From: Liolophura sinensis
Lineage: Eukaryota > Mollusca > Polyplacophora > Chitonida > Chitonidae
Length of the DNA: 64,000 nucleotides
Direction: 5' to 3'
NCBI RefSeq assembly: GCF_032854445.1
Contig: NC_088298.1
Coordinates: 22,841,295-22,905,294 of the forward strand
Position numbers and translations under genes: made by a program. Numbering within the stretch: position 1 is the stretch's first letter; each line of letters starts with the position of its first letter. The notes below the pieces were generated by a model, which was given only the letters and a program-made list of their open reading frames with translations, was not told where the DNA came from and searched no databases. Below are positions 11,598 to 24,095 of the stretch, one piece after another.

Positions 11598-13395
11598 TTT
11601 TTATGTTTTCAGGCTTTGGCTGTGAGTGTATATCACATATTTAATACAGAAAGTCTTTGATTCAGTCCGATTTGGCTTTACATGTATAGTGAATGCTAGG
11701 GATGCAATGGCTGAAAGCTTGAGGGTGCATGCATGCATGATGGCTTCAATTACTAGTATCATGTTGCGTTTTCAACAGTTGACATTAAGTCAACCACAGT
11801 AGAAGGGGGTCAGACTGTACACCTGTAATAATAACGAATTTAGCGGATAACCTACAATAACGAACAAGGTGTAATTCACACGGTGCACATTTCTACGCCC
11901 AGTATAGTTTTTGGGCGGTTTTGGTGCAATGATCAATCTGGTTCATGTCATAAACATTTACACTTCACTGAAAGACAATTTTGGTCAGTAAGAGGGTTCT
12001 TTGTGAAGAGCTGTTTATTCAATAATCTTTTTTCTTTACCTATGTTCATTCGTGCGCATGAACTGAGTTTTTCCCTGTGCGTACAATATATATAGATTTA
12101 CTTGTTGCGCAAGTATTTTTTTAAGCATTCCTGTACACACTTACAGCTAACAGCTGCCTTGAAAAGAAAAGGAATCGTTCATCATGTAACATGTGCCACT
12201 CCGCACAACTGTCTAGTTAGGGTTAATGAATTCTAATCGAGTTTTAATTCGGGTGATTTGTGGTTTTGATCCATCGTACTTGAGGCGTGGTTTAATAAAT
12301 GATCTTGAGGGGGGGAGGGGGGGGGGGGGAAATCCGTAGGCGAATGTGTATAGGCCCGTACATATACTATGCAGCAAAGGGGTAGGCTGTATAACAGAAG
12401 ACAGCGAAGGCCGGTCGTCAGACTGTGCCACTGTGCGTGGAAGCTGAGAGGTGAAGAATTGAGAAATAGCGTGCAGAGTTTGATTCCATACAATATTAAG
12501 ATGCAAACTATGTAACATCCGCGATCTCGGCGTCGGAACCTTCACATTTCTATACAATACCTCTCTCCATACATGCCGTGTATTGATTTAGCGATTATTG
12601 ATTTCGAAGCTCTCCAAAACGCTGTTCAAGATTATTTCCGTATATATATAGTCCAACTTACAAACTGCCAGTGAGCGAGGAAGAATTAAACACTTAATAA
12701 AAACTAAACTGTTACATAACAATAAATTGCTTTACGCTTTCTGAATGATGGCAGAACATATTATGTTACTGTATTCAATAAAACTATTAAGTCATATATA
12801 ATAGGCCTGTTCCAAGAGAAAACTTTTGTTATAGTGTGATGATGTATAAGGTGTTAATATAATGCTGTAATATATAATACTGTAATAAATGGTAGTGTGT
12901 TGCATTAACCTATTTTAGTGAGGCATCATTTTGTCTTAGACATTATGATACAATGTATCGTGTTGAATTTAACATATTATTTTTTTTTTAATTGAAGCAC
13001 GCACATATGTACATTGATGTGCAGAGAATGCCTGCGGAAAACGTGAAAAAAATACGCACATGGTCGTTGGTTTATTGTCGCCTTTAAGAATGTGAAGTAT
13101 TATGGATGTGTGCATGGGAACAGAATTTTATATATCCAACCGTGAACCAAGATGGAAGTTGCAAGTCAATATCGCAATTCCCAGAACGACGTTTAACATA
13201 AGCCAGCAAAGAGCTAAGAAAGGAGACAAAGTACAAAATTAGGACGGGATCACAAAGAGAGAAGTTTTCAATGATGAAAGACGCTAAGGATGCTCCAGTA
13301 AATTGATCAGTCCACGCAAAGCGTGCACCATGATAGATTGTTTTATTTTGTTTATAAATGATTTTTATAATTTATTTATAAATGAAATGAAATGT
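11598..13395. other. Unassigned sequence with a G-run
   Basis: A G-rich tract lies at 12308-12330 and T runs at 12977-12990. Small open frames of up to 114 codons on the - strand near 12213-12557 have no family pattern. No gene is recognised. Confidence 0.5.
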
Positions 13396-13461
13396 GTTTT
13401 ACCTACCTACTCGAGAATATTTCATTTATACGACAGCATTCAACATTATAGTGGGAAAAAA
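13396..13461 (-). mobile_element. SINE-A fragment, antisense
   Basis: It contains tgttttacctacctactcga, gaatatttcatttatacgac and cattatagtggga, the reverse complement of the SINE-A tail and core, with several changes. Confidence 0.75.
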
Positions 13462-14118
13462 AACGCGCAGAATGGTGCTAGTTTATAAGTTGTGGATAAT
13501 CAAAATATCCGAGGATTACGACCTTTAACTTTGACCTTGTAAAAAAAAAAAAAGAAAAAAAAACTTTGATACAAAAGAAACAAACCTATTATTGGCCTAT
13601 ATATAGGATGTATGGATGCCATGTACATGTATGGACTGCATTACTACGAGCCTCGACCGAGCGGGGGTCGTCTCTTAATACCCAATATTAACTCCTAAAA
13701 GACGGGCCCCTTGCACAGGCTATACTTTGCTGTCATCAGTCATTCGTGAAGGGCTATAGAATTACCTATAACGGATAGCTTTCCCCGTAGGATGTTTTCC
13801 AATGGGTCAGTCCATTAATAAATAAAGCATCTGTAAATCAATTTACCTCGTTGTCCTAGGACCAACCTAGATTCTACCATAAGATTATAACACCGAGACA
13901 ATCAAATAGAACAATTGTGATATGTATGCTATACATACACACTGTACCAATTTGTTAAACGGTAGAGTTCGATCCTACTCATTATATACAGTAACTGCTA
14001 GCCATCATGCGAGCTTACTCTAGAAATTCCTATAGTTATAATTGTTTATTCGATATATACGGCTTCATTTTCATCTTTCAAATCAGATGATTAAAGCTGT
14101 GTATCACGATCGTTGCAT
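13462..14118. other. Unassigned sequence
   Basis: A-rich tracts at 13541-13563. The rest is unrecognised. Confidence 0.5.
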
Positions 14119-14182
14119 ATTTGTGTATATATGTGTATTTTTGTGTATATATGTGTATATTTGTGTGTATATGTGTGTATGA
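14119..14182. repeat. TGTATA-rich microsatellite
   Basis: An imperfect run of tgtgtatat / tgtgtattt units. Confidence 0.9.
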
Positions 14183-14267
14183 AAAAAGGTTAAAGCTATA
14201 TAAGGTTGATTTTTTCCGGTTTATATCGATTCTTAAATACTGCTGATAACTTTTCATTACACGAATT

Positions 14268-14484
14268 GACCGCTTCAGTAGCCTGTAGCTTATGTGTAGC
14301 GCGTTCGCCTCGAAGTTGGGAGACCCCGGGATCAAACCCGGGTCACGCCATACCAAAGACTTTAAAAGTGAGGAAATAGGACTGATCGGCCCCAATGACA
14401 GTATAATTTGATTAGTGCGTCACGTCTGGTTTTGTCATCCATCGTCAAATAATTAAGTGCGACGTAAAACCTAAGCATACATAG
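14268..14484 (+). mobile_element. SINE-B copy
   Basis: It begins gaccgcttcagtagcctgta. The tRNA-like head has gtagcgcgttcgcctcg (A-box region) and a strong B box (gggatcaaacccgggtcacg). The shared block cataccaaagactttaaaa, the block caatgacagtataatttgat and a 3' end near gcgacgtaaaac follow. It is the copy that best shows the tRNA origin. Confidence 0.8.
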
Positions 14485-15049
14485 ATATACGTAGCCATTT
14501 TAAGCTCGCAGTGGAAGCGTCCAGTTGCAAGCCGTGAATAATAAAAAATAAAACAACAAACTACAGCATGTAGAATAAAACCATGTCAACGATAAAGTGT
14601 ATTGTTAGCCAATGGTCACACGTAACCTGGGACATTCGCCCTCTAGCCAACTTTTACCTTAGTGAAGATTTTTGTTGTCACAAGTTAATGAAAAAGCTTA
14701 TAAATATTAGGATATGGGAGTGGTCTACTGACCCTTCAGCTAGATCCAGAGACGATGGCTTTGTCCACGAATGTCCTTTAGGGATCGATGCAGAACGAAA
14801 TCCCCGGGTCAGCATGGTCATGTTCAAGACTTCACAACCGACAATCTCGGTACCGCCTCGAGTGATGGTGGAGAACTGCTCACAGTCTGCGATGACAAAT
14901 TTTCAGTTTGGCCAATTGGACTATTTGCCTTTATTACTATGTAGTGAATTCCCTCTACATACTCATGTAGCACAAAAGGTGTATTGTAGCAGTATCGCTA
15001 CGATTTATACTGGATAAACCAGGAACACAACAAGTAGGCCTGCTTGGAA
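14485..15049. other. Unassigned; a 144-codon open frame without family resemblance
   Basis: An open frame at 14583-15017 (+) has no splice context, no repeat bias and no motif I recognise. It may be chance. It is the longest non-repeat open frame outside the DPP-like exons, apart from 153 codons at 18055 and 169 codons on the - strand at 49596. Confidence 0.2.
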
Positions 15050-15175
15050 GAGGAGCAGGGTGGGGTTGGTCGTGGTGTCAGCTTTGATTAATTTAGTGAC
15101 ATATGGTGTGGTGTGATGCCTAGTGTCTTCGGTGTTATGCTGATGGTGTTTACGTTCCAGTGAGACTTGTTTCGC
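15050..15175 (+). mobile_element. SINE-B 3' fragment (degenerate)
   Basis: It shares gtgtcagctttgattaattt (weak), then gtggtgtgatgcctagtgtc and ttcggtgttatgctgatggt with the 3' half of SINE-B. The head is not visible. Confidence 0.5.
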
Positions 15176-15213
15176 CACGAAGTATTTTGTAACAACGATA
15201 AAAGTGATGCAAT

Positions 15214-15378
15214 ATTTATTTATTTATTTATTTGATTGGTGTTTTACTCCGTACTCAAGAATATTTCACTTATACGACGGCGGCCAGCATTATGGTGGGT
15301 GGAAACCGGACAGAGCCCGGGGGAAACCCATGACCATCCGCAGGTTGCTGCCAGACCATCCCACGTACGACCGGCAAA
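15214..15378 (-). mobile_element. SINE-A copy, 5'-truncated, antisense
   Basis: On the + strand it starts with (attt)n, then gattggtgttttactccgta, atttcacttatacgacggcg, gccagcattatggtgggtgg, gggggaaacccatgaccatc and ccagaccatcccacgtacga. It lacks the tRNA head. Confidence 0.9.
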
Positions 15379-16080
15379 CCGAATAACCAGAACGATTAGC
15401 CAATGCATGAAATAAGAGAAATGAAATAAATGAAGAAAGAAATCAACGGCAATGGCGGCCGCTCGGCCCAGAGGTATATTTCTCTAGAACTGCGTATAAG
15501 GTTGCAGAAATCGTCGCTGAAAAACATGTTGCCACTGGGTATATTAATGTACTGTTATCAGGAACTTCCCAGATCATCAGTTACCACTGTACCACTTTTT
15601 TCTGATGTCAATGTGTTTTATTCGCGTCGCCTTTCTTCTGTTTGTTTGTAATCCATGTCATTTCATTAAAAAAAGTGTGTTGCCTGCAAAATTTATTTGC
15701 TTCATTACTCCATGTCGCCTGCAGTGTGTTTTACTTGTAGGCCTATATCGGACTATATGTATAATAAATCCTCACATTATTGGAAAACAAATAAAACAGT
15801 GTCATACGTCGAATCACTGACGTCCTAGTGCCAAAAAAAAAAACAAAAAACAAAAAAAGAACAGTATGAACGGCTTACCTTGGGTTCCGTCGTGGCTTTA
15901 AAATGCACACATGTGTATATACTGGTAGATTTGTTATCAACTGGCCGCAGTTTTGTTCTGTTCTGCACAATCTCCAGCCATCCAGCATTTACCAAACCGC
16001 TTTTCTACCGTAAATAAAATATATATTAAAATAAAATATTAAATATTTACAAGTCAATACTATGGTCTACATATAGCTGT
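15379..16080. other. Unassigned sequence
   Basis: No gene is recognised. A-rich runs at 15832-15860. Confidence 0.5.
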
Positions 16081-16170
16081 TAAAAACCTCAATGAATTAG
16101 AAATTGTATAAAAAACGTTTGTCTCGATGAGATGGGAATTTTGCTTTATGAAAAGGTTTTGATCGTCTTG
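16081..16170. repeat. Dispersed repeat, copy 1 of 2
   Basis: It shares acctcaatgaat, aacgtttg, gatgagatggg and ggttttgatcgtctt with 16590-16686 in the same order and orientation, about 510 bp apart. Divergence is substantial, so this is an old duplication or two copies of one element. Confidence 0.7.
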
Positions 16171-16589
16171 ATTTTATTTTTTATTTCACCAAATATTTAC
16201 AACATGTTTACATAAGATGTCAGTTGGAAAGGCGGTAATAAAATCCCTGTGATTCTATCCCTGTTAAAATTCGGTTTAAAAATGTGTTTTAATGAAACTG
16301 AAATAAAGTGAACATCAGTAGTAATGTTATGCTTACAAATACTACTGTTTGTAGAGTATAAAAAAATGAAATATTTTTATACTAAACGATCATTTCGAAT
16401 AAGTAAGGCCTTTAGTTTGAGGTCCCTTTTGTAAGCAGATAAGGACAGGCATACTTTAAGACTGTAAGGTAATTTGTTCCATTGGCCGAAATAGGTTTAG
16501 TGTAGAATGTCTAGTAGTGTAATGGGGAATATTTTGAATGCTTTCAAATATCGACTGGAACTCAACAGTTGGGCGAATGTGTAAGTGTT

Positions 16590-16686
16590 ACAAACCTCAA
16601 TGAATAGGAAACTATAGGCCTACACCTGAAACGTTTGGCTGGATGTGATGGGGGGTTTATTTTAGGAAAAGTTTTGATCGTCTTCC
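16590..16686. repeat. Dispersed repeat, copy 2 of 2
   Basis: Partner of 16081-16170. It has a 9-10 bp insertion containing aggcctacac relative to copy 1. Confidence 0.7.
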
Positions 16687-18811
16687 TTGCGATATATTAA
16701 TGATGTGTAATGAAGACTTTATCCGATCGTGGCGAATTTGGCTATATAGACCAAGTATGATTGTAGACCTATGTATTGATACTAGGGGCCAGGTATGTGT
16801 TTTTGGTAGGCCATACTTTTTCCTCAGTTGGTAGTCTACAGCTCGATTAGGAGTTTATAAAGAATTTATAAGCCAATTAATGACAAAGATGGCTGGGTTG
16901 TCTCATGGGGAGTTGATTTTACGTGAATTCCACTGTGGCCATCACATGACCGATCAGTGTGAATTGTTCCCCAAAACCGAAAGTGCGCATTCACACTAGG
17001 CTAAGACGTACATGCGCGGGAAGACAGCAGATGTTGAAGTGAAACCGAAGGATGCGTTTCAATCACTGAATTATAGTGAAAAAACGGACAGACAAGATTC
17101 GGTAAATTTTGCACATTGAACCACAAAGGTTCAGAAAGGGTGAGCACTTTAGTTTTTCGTTTGTAGTGGGGCGCGATTTAGCGCAGTTAAAGCTTGTATC
17201 ATTACATCCTGCTTTGTGAACAACAACAACAACGGTCCATGTGAAGTCTTTGTTGAGTGTCATTGTTTGAGTCTTAACATAGTAGGCATATAATCCAGCT
17301 TGACATGAATTTACACATTAAGCTGGGTACTTCAGACTCAAAAAAGCTCAAAATTCTACAAATCCAACAGATACAAGATTGCTGACAGTGATTCAAACAT
17401 AGGCATTTTCCTATGCAATAACGTTGAGAGAACCGTTTTCTTCACCCACGCTGTTTGTTGCTATGGCGATCACGTGGTCTCTAGCTTTTGTTCCGCCTTA
17501 CAGAGTATGTTAGAAAAAAGTACTTTGGGATATCTTGAAAAAAGTGTTGTGTGGTAAAAAGAATATTAAACTCAAAGAATTTGATGGCCTGTCTGCTGAC
17601 AGTGGATATAAAGTTACACTGAAACAAAGACACTTGTTCCATCTGACATTGTAGGCCTACATCTACGTGATGAGAGTATTGATTTGTCAAATGCAGAATT
17701 TGTTGTGAGTAAGCATGGCATCCCACAAGCGGATTCGTCTGACGAGTAACTTTTCATCGACTTTTCTGAAGCTAACTACCACTACAAGCGGATGACAGAA
17801 AGTCACTAATTACACTTTATAACCTAAAAATAATTTTGTCATAATTGTCTTTCTTGCTTATTGAATTAAAAAAAAAAACATGGTGATACATGAGAGTTAC
17901 AACATCAACAATTTATACTAATATGTTTGTGCTTTTGTGACAAGGAAAAATCTCCAACCAAGGTAAAACACAGCATTGATCAATGATGCAGTGTGTAGGG
18001 ATAAAACTAAAAAATAGTTTATGAAGCACTAAAACAAAAACGTTCCAATGTTGGATGAAAAGTGTAAGCCACAGACTGTTGTGGGTACAGGACTACATAG
18101 TGAGGTTCCTGATGGATGTTATTCGACTTGGTCATTGCCAGCCTATGCCGCGCTTAATTGCTCTAGGGTCTCCATCTACACATGTAGACCCTCTTCTTTC
18201 TGTGTTTGTAAAGGTCAAATTTTCACCAATTAAGGGGCACTGTCTTTACTACCAGACCCTGGACAATGCACAGTTAGTGGAGAGGACACTAGCTGACATT
18301 TGCTATCTTTGCCGCAATGTGAAACGTCCAGTAGACTGTCACTTCGTGCTTTTCTCTCAGTTGTGGTGTTTTGGAAAAGTTAAAGATCATTTAAACAACA
18401 GTTCTGAAACCAGTGGGATTCATTCTCTTTATTCAAGCTTTCAATTTTATCAAAGGTTTAAAATTTACATTTATCATCCTTATTGTGAGACACCCAAGCT
18501 GACAACCATGCTGTAACCTTAAGGTAATGCAAGCGTTTGAGTCACAAATTTGATAGGTTTGATAGCAAAGCCTACTCTGCCAATAAAGGAAAGAAAAAAG
18601 AAAAACATCACAGTATGGTAGAGTTTTGTTGTATTCGCCCCCTCTGTTGTTCAAGAAATAATCTGTTAACTGGTAAAGCAAAAAGATGATGTTGGTTTGG
18701 CTTACATGTATAAGTGCCCTCCCCCCACCCTCACCCCCTAAAAAATTACTTGAACTTTTCAAGATGAAGGTTCATGACCCAATGACCCTCCCTACCCTCT
18801 CATACCCCCTC
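16687..18811. other. Unassigned sequence
   Basis: An open frame of 153 codons at 18055-18516 (+) shows no family pattern and starts without a recognisable acceptor. A C-rich stretch lies at 18719-18738. No SINE or tandem repeat is seen. Confidence 0.5.
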
Positions 18812-18949
18812 GACGTGGGAAGGTCTTCTAGCAACCTCCGGATGGTCATGGGTTTCTGCCGGGCTCTGCTCGGTTTCCTCCTACCATAATGCTGGCCAAT
18901 ATTATGAGTATGACGTAAAACATGAATCAAATAAATAAATAAATAAATC
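18812..18949 (+). mobile_element. SINE-A copy, 5'-truncated
   Basis: It contains gacgtgggaaggtcttctag, ctccggatggtcatgggttt, cggtttcctcctaccataat and gacgtaaaacatgaatcaaa, followed by (aaat)n. Part of the tail (the gaaatattcttgag block) is missing. Confidence 0.88.
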
Positions 18950-19416
18950 ATACCCCTTCCCCTACTCCCCTCTACCCTCCCTCCACTCCCCCTCCCCCTC
19001 CCCCATCCCAATCCCCTTCAATCGAGTGTAAGATAAATGAACATGTAGTTCTGGTAATGAGAGAATCTACTACCACCAGGGCTATATGTACAACACATAT
19101 ACTGTATAGCAAGAGACCAGATCCGACAGCTGACTTTTTTTTTCATTGGCCTTCCTTGATGTGACATGAAACCAAACAAAATATAGTTCTTTATTTGCCC
19201 ACTAGCAAGAGGAACTTCCCATGCTATAAAGTACATGCGTGGCTGACAGCGCCTAAGATTTGAAACATTTTTTGTGTGAAAGTAATTGAAGGTCTCGATG
19301 TGAAGGGTTTTGTTAGAGACAGTGTTTAGAGAAGATTGAACAGCAGTGCTTCAGAACACAGATTTTCTGATTGTAAAAGCAGAATGGGTTTTTTTTTAAT
19401 TTTGGAAAGGCCAATT

Positions 19417-20222
19417 GAGATGGGGTTGGGGTGGGGAATGGCTTAGGATGCCAGGACAGGTGTGTGAGCAGCATTGATTTGGGCGGGTGTGATTGGGTTG
19501 GGGTGGGGGAATGGCTTAGGATTCCAGGACAGGTGTGTGAGCAGCATTGATTTGGGCTGGTGAGATGGGGTTGGGCTGGGGGAATGGCTTAGCATGCCAG
19601 GACAGGTGTGTGAACAGCATTGACTTGGGCTGGTGGGATGGGGTTGGGGTGGGGGAATGGCTTAGGATGCCATGACAGGTGTGTGAGCAGCATTGATTTG
19701 GGCTGGTGAGATGGGGTTGGTGTGGGGGAATGGCTTAGGATGCCAGGACAGGTGTGTGAGCAGCATTGATCTGGGCTGGTGAGATGGGGTTGGGGTGGGG
19801 AAATGGCTTAGGATTCCAGGACAGGTGTGTGAGCAGCATTGATTTCGGCTGGTGAGATGGGGTTGGGGTGGGGGAATGGCTTAGGATGTCTGGACAGGTG
19901 TGTGAGCAGCATTGATTTGGGCTGTTGAGATGAGATTGGGGTGGGGAAATGGCTTAGGATGCCAGGACAGGTGTGTGAGCAGCATTGATTTGGGCTGGTG
20001 AGATGGGGTTGGGGTGGGGGAATGGCTTAGGATGCCAGGACAGGTGTGTGAGCAGCATTGATTTGGGCTGTTGAGATGGGGTTGGGGTGGGGGAATGGCT
20101 TAGCATGCCAGGACAGGTGTGTGAGCAGCATTGGTTTGGACGGGTGTGATTGGGTTGGGGTGGGGGAATGGCTTAGGATGCCAGGACAGGTGTGTGAGCA
20201 GCATTGATTTGGGCTGGTGTTT
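19417..20222. repeat. 73-bp minisatellite, about 11 copies
   Basis: The G-rich unit is gatggggttggggtggggga, then atggcttaggatgccaggac and aggtgtgtgagcagcattga, then tttgggctggtga. G-run lengths differ between copies, giving 72-74 bp periods. Confidence 0.96.
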
Positions 20223-21830
20223 AATGACGTAAGCTACTCTATGTGTAACCATGTACTGTCAAGCATCATTGTGGCATTGAGCACGTGTATCAAAGTGAGA
20301 TGTGGCATTGTGTATGATTAAGTTTTGTCTGTATGAACTGAAGCCAATGGTACATAATATACAGCAAGGCCACACCAATTTGATTTTCGCTTTGTTTCAA
20401 TGGCAGGGGAAAGTATAAAAATAAAACATTACCTAATGGTTAGGAAATTGGGACTTCTCTGTAATAGCTCCTGTTAAATAGCTATTTATGTGATCAGATA
20501 GCCATCAAAAAAAAGGAAAGTCATAAAAAGGACATTAGAATCGGACAAAATAAAACTGAGAATTTTTTTATTCCAATATTGGATTTTTTAGTGCTGGCCT
20601 GTGAGCACAAAAAAAATTGGTGTGGCCTAATGATGAAAAATAAAAAGAGAAAAAAAACCCAGAGTGATTGGCTTTTGTTTCAATCCACAAATCTCCATGT
20701 TTACCTGCAGTTGTAATTAGGTTTTGCATTCCAGCAGTTGTGTTTCTGTGATGTGGTAAAGACTTGAAACTTTACCATATTAACGATGAGTCTCTTTCTT
20801 GTTTCGTTAACGTTGCATTCCCACTTAGATTCAATGGTACGTGTGTGTACATGTTGTGTTCAGATCTGCTCTCATCTTCAATAATTCAGCAACTTCTGGA
20901 ACTTCAGTATTTATATTGAAGGAATGGGATTTGACATTTCTTTTATTTTGCAATAAATTGGAGGGAATTCCATTATTAAAACATGTGAAGCTGTACATGT
21001 ACTTTTGCGGCCATTGGAGAATCTCTATTGTCAGATATTCAGATATCATTAATAAAAAATTACCTCTAAGCCAAGCTGTAGTAAAAATTTATTGTTGATT
21101 CTTTTATGGGCTTAACTAAAACTGCCAGACTGTTGGCCTGACAACATGATTTATGTTGGAGGGAAGGAAACATTGTAACAGGAAAATCCGGAAACTTCTG
21201 CGTGGAAGAGTCGGAGTGCTGAAATGTTATATAGTGATATTGTAAGAGACTGTCCACAATTTACTGCAGAACAAAACTGAGTGGTGTAGAGTTTATTTGT
21301 CTGTGTTGAGTACTTTTGTCCAAATATTTACTTTGGTGATGCGGAATCCGTTCGCGTCAACCTTTATCCGTACTTTAAGATGAATAATTTATGCGGTGGG
21401 AAAAAGCTTTTTCGTGTAGCTCTTGTTTCACTGTGCGAAAGGTGGATGAATGTTTGATGAATTTGGCGAGATAACCAACTATGGAGTCAGCAGGTTGGTA
21501 ACAGCTTTGCATATTCCTGGCCAAATGACTACAGCAGAAAAGAAAACGGCTGAATTATAGGTCGGTTTTATTTTTGCTTGAATCTCTGGTGGGTGTTTTT
21601 TTTAGTCTGTGGTCAATATGCTGAGAAACAGCTTGTCTGATAGAAGACAGTATCTTATGTAGCCTCTTTTATATAATCAGCTTGATTGCTTAACATTTCT
21701 TGCCTATACGCAAACTGGTTCCAAGCAGCGTGAAAACACCTGTTCTCTATTGTTACGCTGCTGTGCTAGGCACACAACTATACAGAGACAGCCACGTGTG
21801 TCAGGTGAGAGGACCAAAGAGTACAGTTGA
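20223..21830. other. Unassigned AT-rich sequence
   Basis: Small open frames only. No repeat or gene is recognised. Confidence 0.5.
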
Positions 21831-22040
21831 TCTTCAAACTTTTCAACCCACCAAAGCACGTATTACGGCGGAATTTATGTACACAATTATTATGAAAATG
21901 ATGCCAAGAAATAATCTGTTTGTGTAAGTAAAGATGTAAGACTCATATAACTACGCAAATTATTTCTCTATACCCCATAATTCTCTGAGAATGTTTCAAA
22001 ATATTGGCTGCAGAGGTGGATGACAAATTAGGGTACAATT
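21831..22040. mobile_element. MITE-like family M3, copy 1
   Basis: It aligns along its whole length with 27331-27527. Shared blocks include tcttcaaacttttcaaccca, ggaatttatg, attattat, aatctgtttgtgt, taccccata and atattggctg. One end starts tcttcaa...caaccca and the other ends ggtggatga..., giving short imperfect inverted ends. Confidence 0.65.
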
Positions 22041-22435
22041 GCGTGGACTAAGTTGTTATAGGTAGACTATGTTCCCCGTGATTCTCATGACACTGTTTAA
22101 CGACAAAGACATCCAAAGTGTAATAATTATGAAGTAACATTTTCTCCAGTCATATAAGTATGTGAGGAGGTCTTCAAATGATCGTGGTAAAACCGATGTA
22201 GTATTCACTGCCGTTAAGTGTAAGTGAAATTATTCTTGAGTACAACGTAAAACTCAAATCTGAAATATATAAATAAATATATATCATAGTAATAATTGCC
22301 TATTATTCAAACAAAATGTATACCTTAATTCCAAGAAATGTAATACACATTTTGAAATCCTCAATGAATTTGTATTAATTATTTCCCTGTCAAATTTATG
22401 GCCATAAAGGACATTTGGAATGAAAAATTAATTAA
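22041..22435. other. Unassigned AT-rich sequence
   Basis: The sequence aagtgtaagtgaaattattc, then ttgagtacaacgtaaaactc at 22216-22255 resembles a decayed SINE-A tail. The rest is unrecognised. Confidence 0.4.
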
Positions 22436-24095
22436 TGGTGTTATAATTATCTTTCCTGTACAAATCCTGTGCATTCATCACCAGAGTTATAATTATCTTT
22501 CCTATACAAATCCTGTGCATTCATCACCAGAGTTATAATTATCTTTCCTATACAAATCCTGGGCATTCATCACCAGAGTTATAATTATCTTTCCTATACA
22601 AGTCCTGTGCATCCATCACCAGAGTTATAATTATCTTTCCTATACAAATCCTGTGCATCCATCACCAGAGTTATAATTATCTTTCCTATACAAGTCCTAT
22701 GCATTCATCTCCAGAGTTATAATTATCTTTCCTGTACAAATCCTGTGCATTCATCACCAGAGTTATAATTATCTTTCCTATACAAATCCTGTGCATCCAT
22801 CACCAGAGTTATAATTATCTTTCCTATACAAATCCTGTGCATTCATCTCCAGAGTTATAATTATCTTTCCTGTACAAATCTTGTGCATTCATCACCAGAG
22901 TTATAATTATCTTTCCTGTACAAATCCTGTGCATTCATCTCCAGAGTTATAATTATCTTTCCTGTACAAATCTTGTGCATTCATCACCAGAGTTATAATT
23001 ATCTTTCCTATACAAATCCTGGGCATTCATCACCAGAGTTATAATTATCTTTCCTGTACAAATCCTGTGCATCCATCACCAGAGTTATAATTATCTTTCC
23101 TATACAAATCCTGTGCATCCATCACCAGAGTTATAATTATCTTTCCTATACAAATCCTGTGCATTCATCACCAGAGTTATAATTATCTTTCCTATACAAA
23201 TCCTGTGCATTCATCACCAAAGTTATAATTATCTTTCCTATACAAATCCTGTGCATTCATCACCAGAGTTATAATTATCTTTCCTATACAAATCCTGTGC
23301 ATCCATCACCAGAGTTATAATTATCTTTCCTATACAAGTCCTGTGCATCCATCACCAGAGTTATAATTATCTTTCCTATACAAGTCCTGTGCATTCATCA
23401 CCAGAGTTATAATTATCTTTCCTATACAAATCCTATGCATTCATCACCAGAGTTATAATTATCTTTCCTATACAAATCCTGTGCATTCATCACCAGAGTT
23501 ATAATTATCTTTCCTATACAAATCCTGTGCATCCATCACCAGAGTTATAATTATCTTTCCTATACAAGTCCTGTGCATTCATCACCAGAGTTATAATTAT
23601 CTTTCCTATACAAATCCTGTGCATTCATCACCAGAGTTTTAATTATCTTTCCTATACAAATCCTGGGCATTCATCACCAGAGTTATAATTATCTTTCCTA
23701 TACAAATCCTGTGCATCCATCACCAGAGTTTTAATTATCTTTCCTATACAAATCCTGTGCATTCATCACCAGAGTTTTAATTATCTTTCCTATACAAATC
23801 CTGTGCATCCATCACCAGAGTTATAATTATCTTTCCTATACAAATCCTGGGCATTCATCACCAGAGTTATAATTATCTTTCCTATACAAATCCTGTGCAT
23901 CCATCACCAGAGTTTTAATTATCTTTCCTATACAAATCCTGTGCATTCATCACCAGAGTTATAATTATCTTTCCTATACAAATCCTGGGCATTCATCACC
24001 AGAGTTATAATTATCTTTCCTATACAAATCCTGTGCATCCATCACCAGAGTTATAATTATCTTTCCTATACAAATCCTGTGCATCCATCACCAGA
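22436..24095. repeat. 46-bp minisatellite, about 36 copies
   Basis: The unit is gagttataattatctttcct, then atacaaatcctgtgcattca, then tcacca. The period is exactly 46 bp almost throughout. Variation is limited to a few sites: cctata/cctgta, aaatcc/aagtcc, tgtgc/gggc and attc/atcc. Confidence 0.98.

Noticed and set aside
11883-12557. Small open frames on both strands
   Set aside because: Short, overlapping and without family resemblance or splice context.
14268-14351. Functional tRNA gene
   Set aside because: It has good A- and B-box-like blocks, but the stems do not pair well and the sequence continues into a SINE-B body shared with other copies.
14583-15017. 144-codon open frame as a gene
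   Set aside because: No family resemblance, no splice or promoter context, and a length possible by chance. Left as unassigned.
18055-18516. 153-codon open frame as a gene or transposase remnant
   Set aside because: No recognisable motif and no flanking inverted repeats were found.
22436-24095. CRISPR array
   Set aside because: The repeat units are contiguous with no unique spacers, and the context is an animal genome. The same holds for every other tandem array here.
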